Shown here: piece by piece, positions 21,923-23,196 of the stretch
Layout: each line of letters begins with the position of its first letter
Numbering within the stretch: position 1 is the stretch's first letter
Source: an uncultured bacterium
Lineage (GTDB): Bacteria > Actinomycetota > Coriobacteriia > Coriobacteriales > Coriobacteriaceae
Direction: 5' to 3'
DNA length: 23,196 bases
Assembly (NCBI GenBank): GCA_905215065.1
Contig: CAJMOF010000020.1
Location: 1-23,196, forward strand
The notes under the pieces: model-generated
The model's database searches: none
What the model was told of the DNA's origin: nothing
The model's input: only the letters and a program-made list of their open reading frames with translations
Position numbers and translations under genes: made by a program

Positions 21923-21952
21923 TTGCTGCCAAAACGTTACTGGAGGGCATTT

Positions 21953-23196
21953 ATGGCACCAGCTCTGTCCGATCTTCAACCGCAATCAGCGCCCAAGGCC
22001 ACCGCAGCGGCGCAGGCCGCTATCGGTGACGGTCTCGTTGCAGAAGCTCAGGCTTTTGCAGACGAGCTCGCTGTGTGGCGACACGATTTACACCAGATGC
22101 CCGAGCTGGGTAATAGCCTCCCGCAGACCTCTGCGTATATTCAAGCGCGCCTGACCGAGATGGAAATCCCATTTGCCACGCTCGTCGATGGTTCCTGTGT
22201 TGTGGGCCTTGTCGGCGCCGGTGCCGCCGCGGCCCAGGGCAATGGCGTCTGCACGGACGAACAGGCCGGTACGGTCATCATGCTTCGCGGCGACATGGAT
22301 GCCCTGCCCGTTGTCGAGGAATCGGGCGAGCCTTTCGCTTCCACCAACGGCTGCATGCACGCTTGTGGCCACGATATGCATGCGACGGCGCTGCTCGGCG
22401 CGGCCCGTTTGCTCAAGGCCCGCGAGTCCGAGCTTGTCGACGCTAACGCCACAGTTAAGTTGCTGTTCCAGCCGGGCGAGGAAACCTTTGAGGGTGCCCG
22501 CGCCGCCATCGCCGACGGTCTGCTACAGAACCCGCGTCCCCAGGCCGCCTTTGCCATGCATGTCAATAGCCAGTCGCCGCTTGGCCTGGTGCTCTATGGG
22601 AGTCCGGCGCTCTCGGGCGTGTACGGTTTCCGCATCACGCTGCAGGGCAAGGGTGGCCATGGCTCGAGCCCCGAGATCTGCATCGACCCCATCACGGCCG
22701 GCGTGCATGTGCACCTGGCGCTTCAGGAGCTTGTCTCTCGCGAGGTGCCGGCGGCCAAGGAGGTCGCGCTTACCGTGGGTAAGTTCGCTGGCGGTTTGGC
22801 GGCCAACGTCATCCCCGACACCTGCGTGCTCGAGGGAACGTTGCGCGGCTTCGATGTCGAGCTCATGGCTCACCTTAAGACCCGCATCGCGGAGGTCGTC
22901 AACGGCGTTGCCGCAACATATCGTACGCTGGCAACCATCGAGACGCTTTCGGACGTTCCGCCGCTCGTGCTCGACAGCGATATGACCCAGGCCTCGCTTG
23001 GCTACGTGGGCGCGGTGCTGCCCAAGGCTGCCTTCCTGCCGCTATTCCACGCCATGGCGAGCGAGGATTTCGCACTTATCTCGAGCGAGATCCCAAGTGC
23101 GTACTTTACGGTGGGCGCGGCCGTGACCGATACGGACGAGCATTTTGCCCAGCATCATCCCAAGGCGCGCTTTAACGATGCCGAGCTTCCCCTCGG
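21953..23196 (+). CDS. M20-family amidohydrolase, 3' end cut off by window edge
   Basis: An aminoacylase/hippurate-hydrolase-type metallopeptidase (M20D) that cleaves N-acyl amino acids or similar amides. The frame stays open for 414 codons to the window edge. The start at ATG 21953 has GGAGGG five bases upstream. The metal-binding pattern is present: RRxLHQxPELG-like WRHDLHQMPELGNS near 40-55, RGDMDALPV, the HACGHDMHATALLGA Cys/His cluster, the GEE catalytic Glu in LLFQPGEETFEGA, the His in AMHVNS, and a C-terminal HAMASEDFA. The lid (dimerisation) domain begins near YGFRITLQGKGGHGSSPE. It carries about 40 extra residues before the catalytic core. Only the last residues are missing. The substrate is unknown. 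Confidence 0.93.
   Translation, partial: MAPALSDLQPQSAPKATAAAQAAIGDGLVAEAQAFADELAVWRHDLHQMPELGNSLPQTSAYIQARLTEMEIPFATLVDGSCVVGLVGAGAAAAQGNGVCTDEQAGTVIMLRGDMDALPVVEESGEPFASTNGCMHACGHDMHATALLGAARLLKARESELVDANATVKLLFQPGEETFEGARAAIADGLLQNPRPQAAFAMHVNSQSPLGLVLYGSPALSGVYGFRITLQGKGGHGSSPEICIDPITAGVHVHLALQELVSREVPAAKEVALTVGKFAGGLAANVIPDTCVLEGTLRGFDVELMAHLKTRIAEVVNGVAATYRTLATIETLSDVPPLVLDSDMTQASLGYVGAVLPKAAFLPLFHAMASEDFALISSEIPSAYFTVGAAVTDTDEHFAQHHPKARFNDAELPL

Overview
The window reads as chromosomal DNA of a high-GC, Gram-positive-type gut bacterium of the Coriobacteriia, most likely Collinsella or a close relative. I infer this from codon use (CGC/CGT arginine, GTG starts), strong Shine-Dalgarno sites, many compact intrinsic terminators and the style of the proteins. 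The genus is from memory of such proteins, not from a search.

Layout. Bases 1-760 hold a tandem array of tRNA-Arg(ACG) genes: one cut by the window edge, two intact copies with their own promoters and GNRA-loop terminators, and a fourth reduced to its 3' end. A 62-bp exact direct repeat (tRNA 3' end plus terminator) flanks a 128-bp, GC-rich, hairpin-rich segment. Next come an 813-aa protein of unknown function with TPR-like helices near its C-terminus (879-3320) and a tRNA-Ser(GCT). On the minus strand lies a secreted D-alanyl-D-alanine carboxypeptidase, divergent from a VanR/VanS-type two-component pair (5174-7133). Then come a lone phosphate-transport ATPase gene (pstB) and a second, PhoB/PhoR-type pair (8177-10333). 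A three-gene polysaccharide-control module follows (Wzz-like chain-length protein, bacterial tyrosine kinase, PHP-type tyrosine phosphatase; 10529-12593), then a GNAT acetyltransferase and htpG (Hsp90). The rest is a tandem pair of YhgE/Pip-family membrane proteins (15673-20652), an EamA/DMT-type permease and an M20-family amidohydrolase that runs off the right edge.

How it fits together. Much of the window concerns the cell envelope: peptidoglycan stem-peptide trimming next to a VanRS-like sensor, phosphate sensing with PstB beside a PhoBR pair, polysaccharide phospho-control, and two large YhgE-type proteins with long extracytoplasmic coiled-coil-like regions. Most genes are ordinary families. 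The parts that most reward a second look are non-coding: the tRNA-Arg array with its apparent integration or recombination scar, a 12-mer resembling an antisense T-loop that recurs at nearly the same distance behind three tRNA genes, a near-perfect 25-bp stem hairpin behind htpG, and terminator-like hairpins inside the presumed leaders of htpG and the yhgE operon. I found no CRISPR array, insertion sequence, phage gene or clear new multi-gene defence system.
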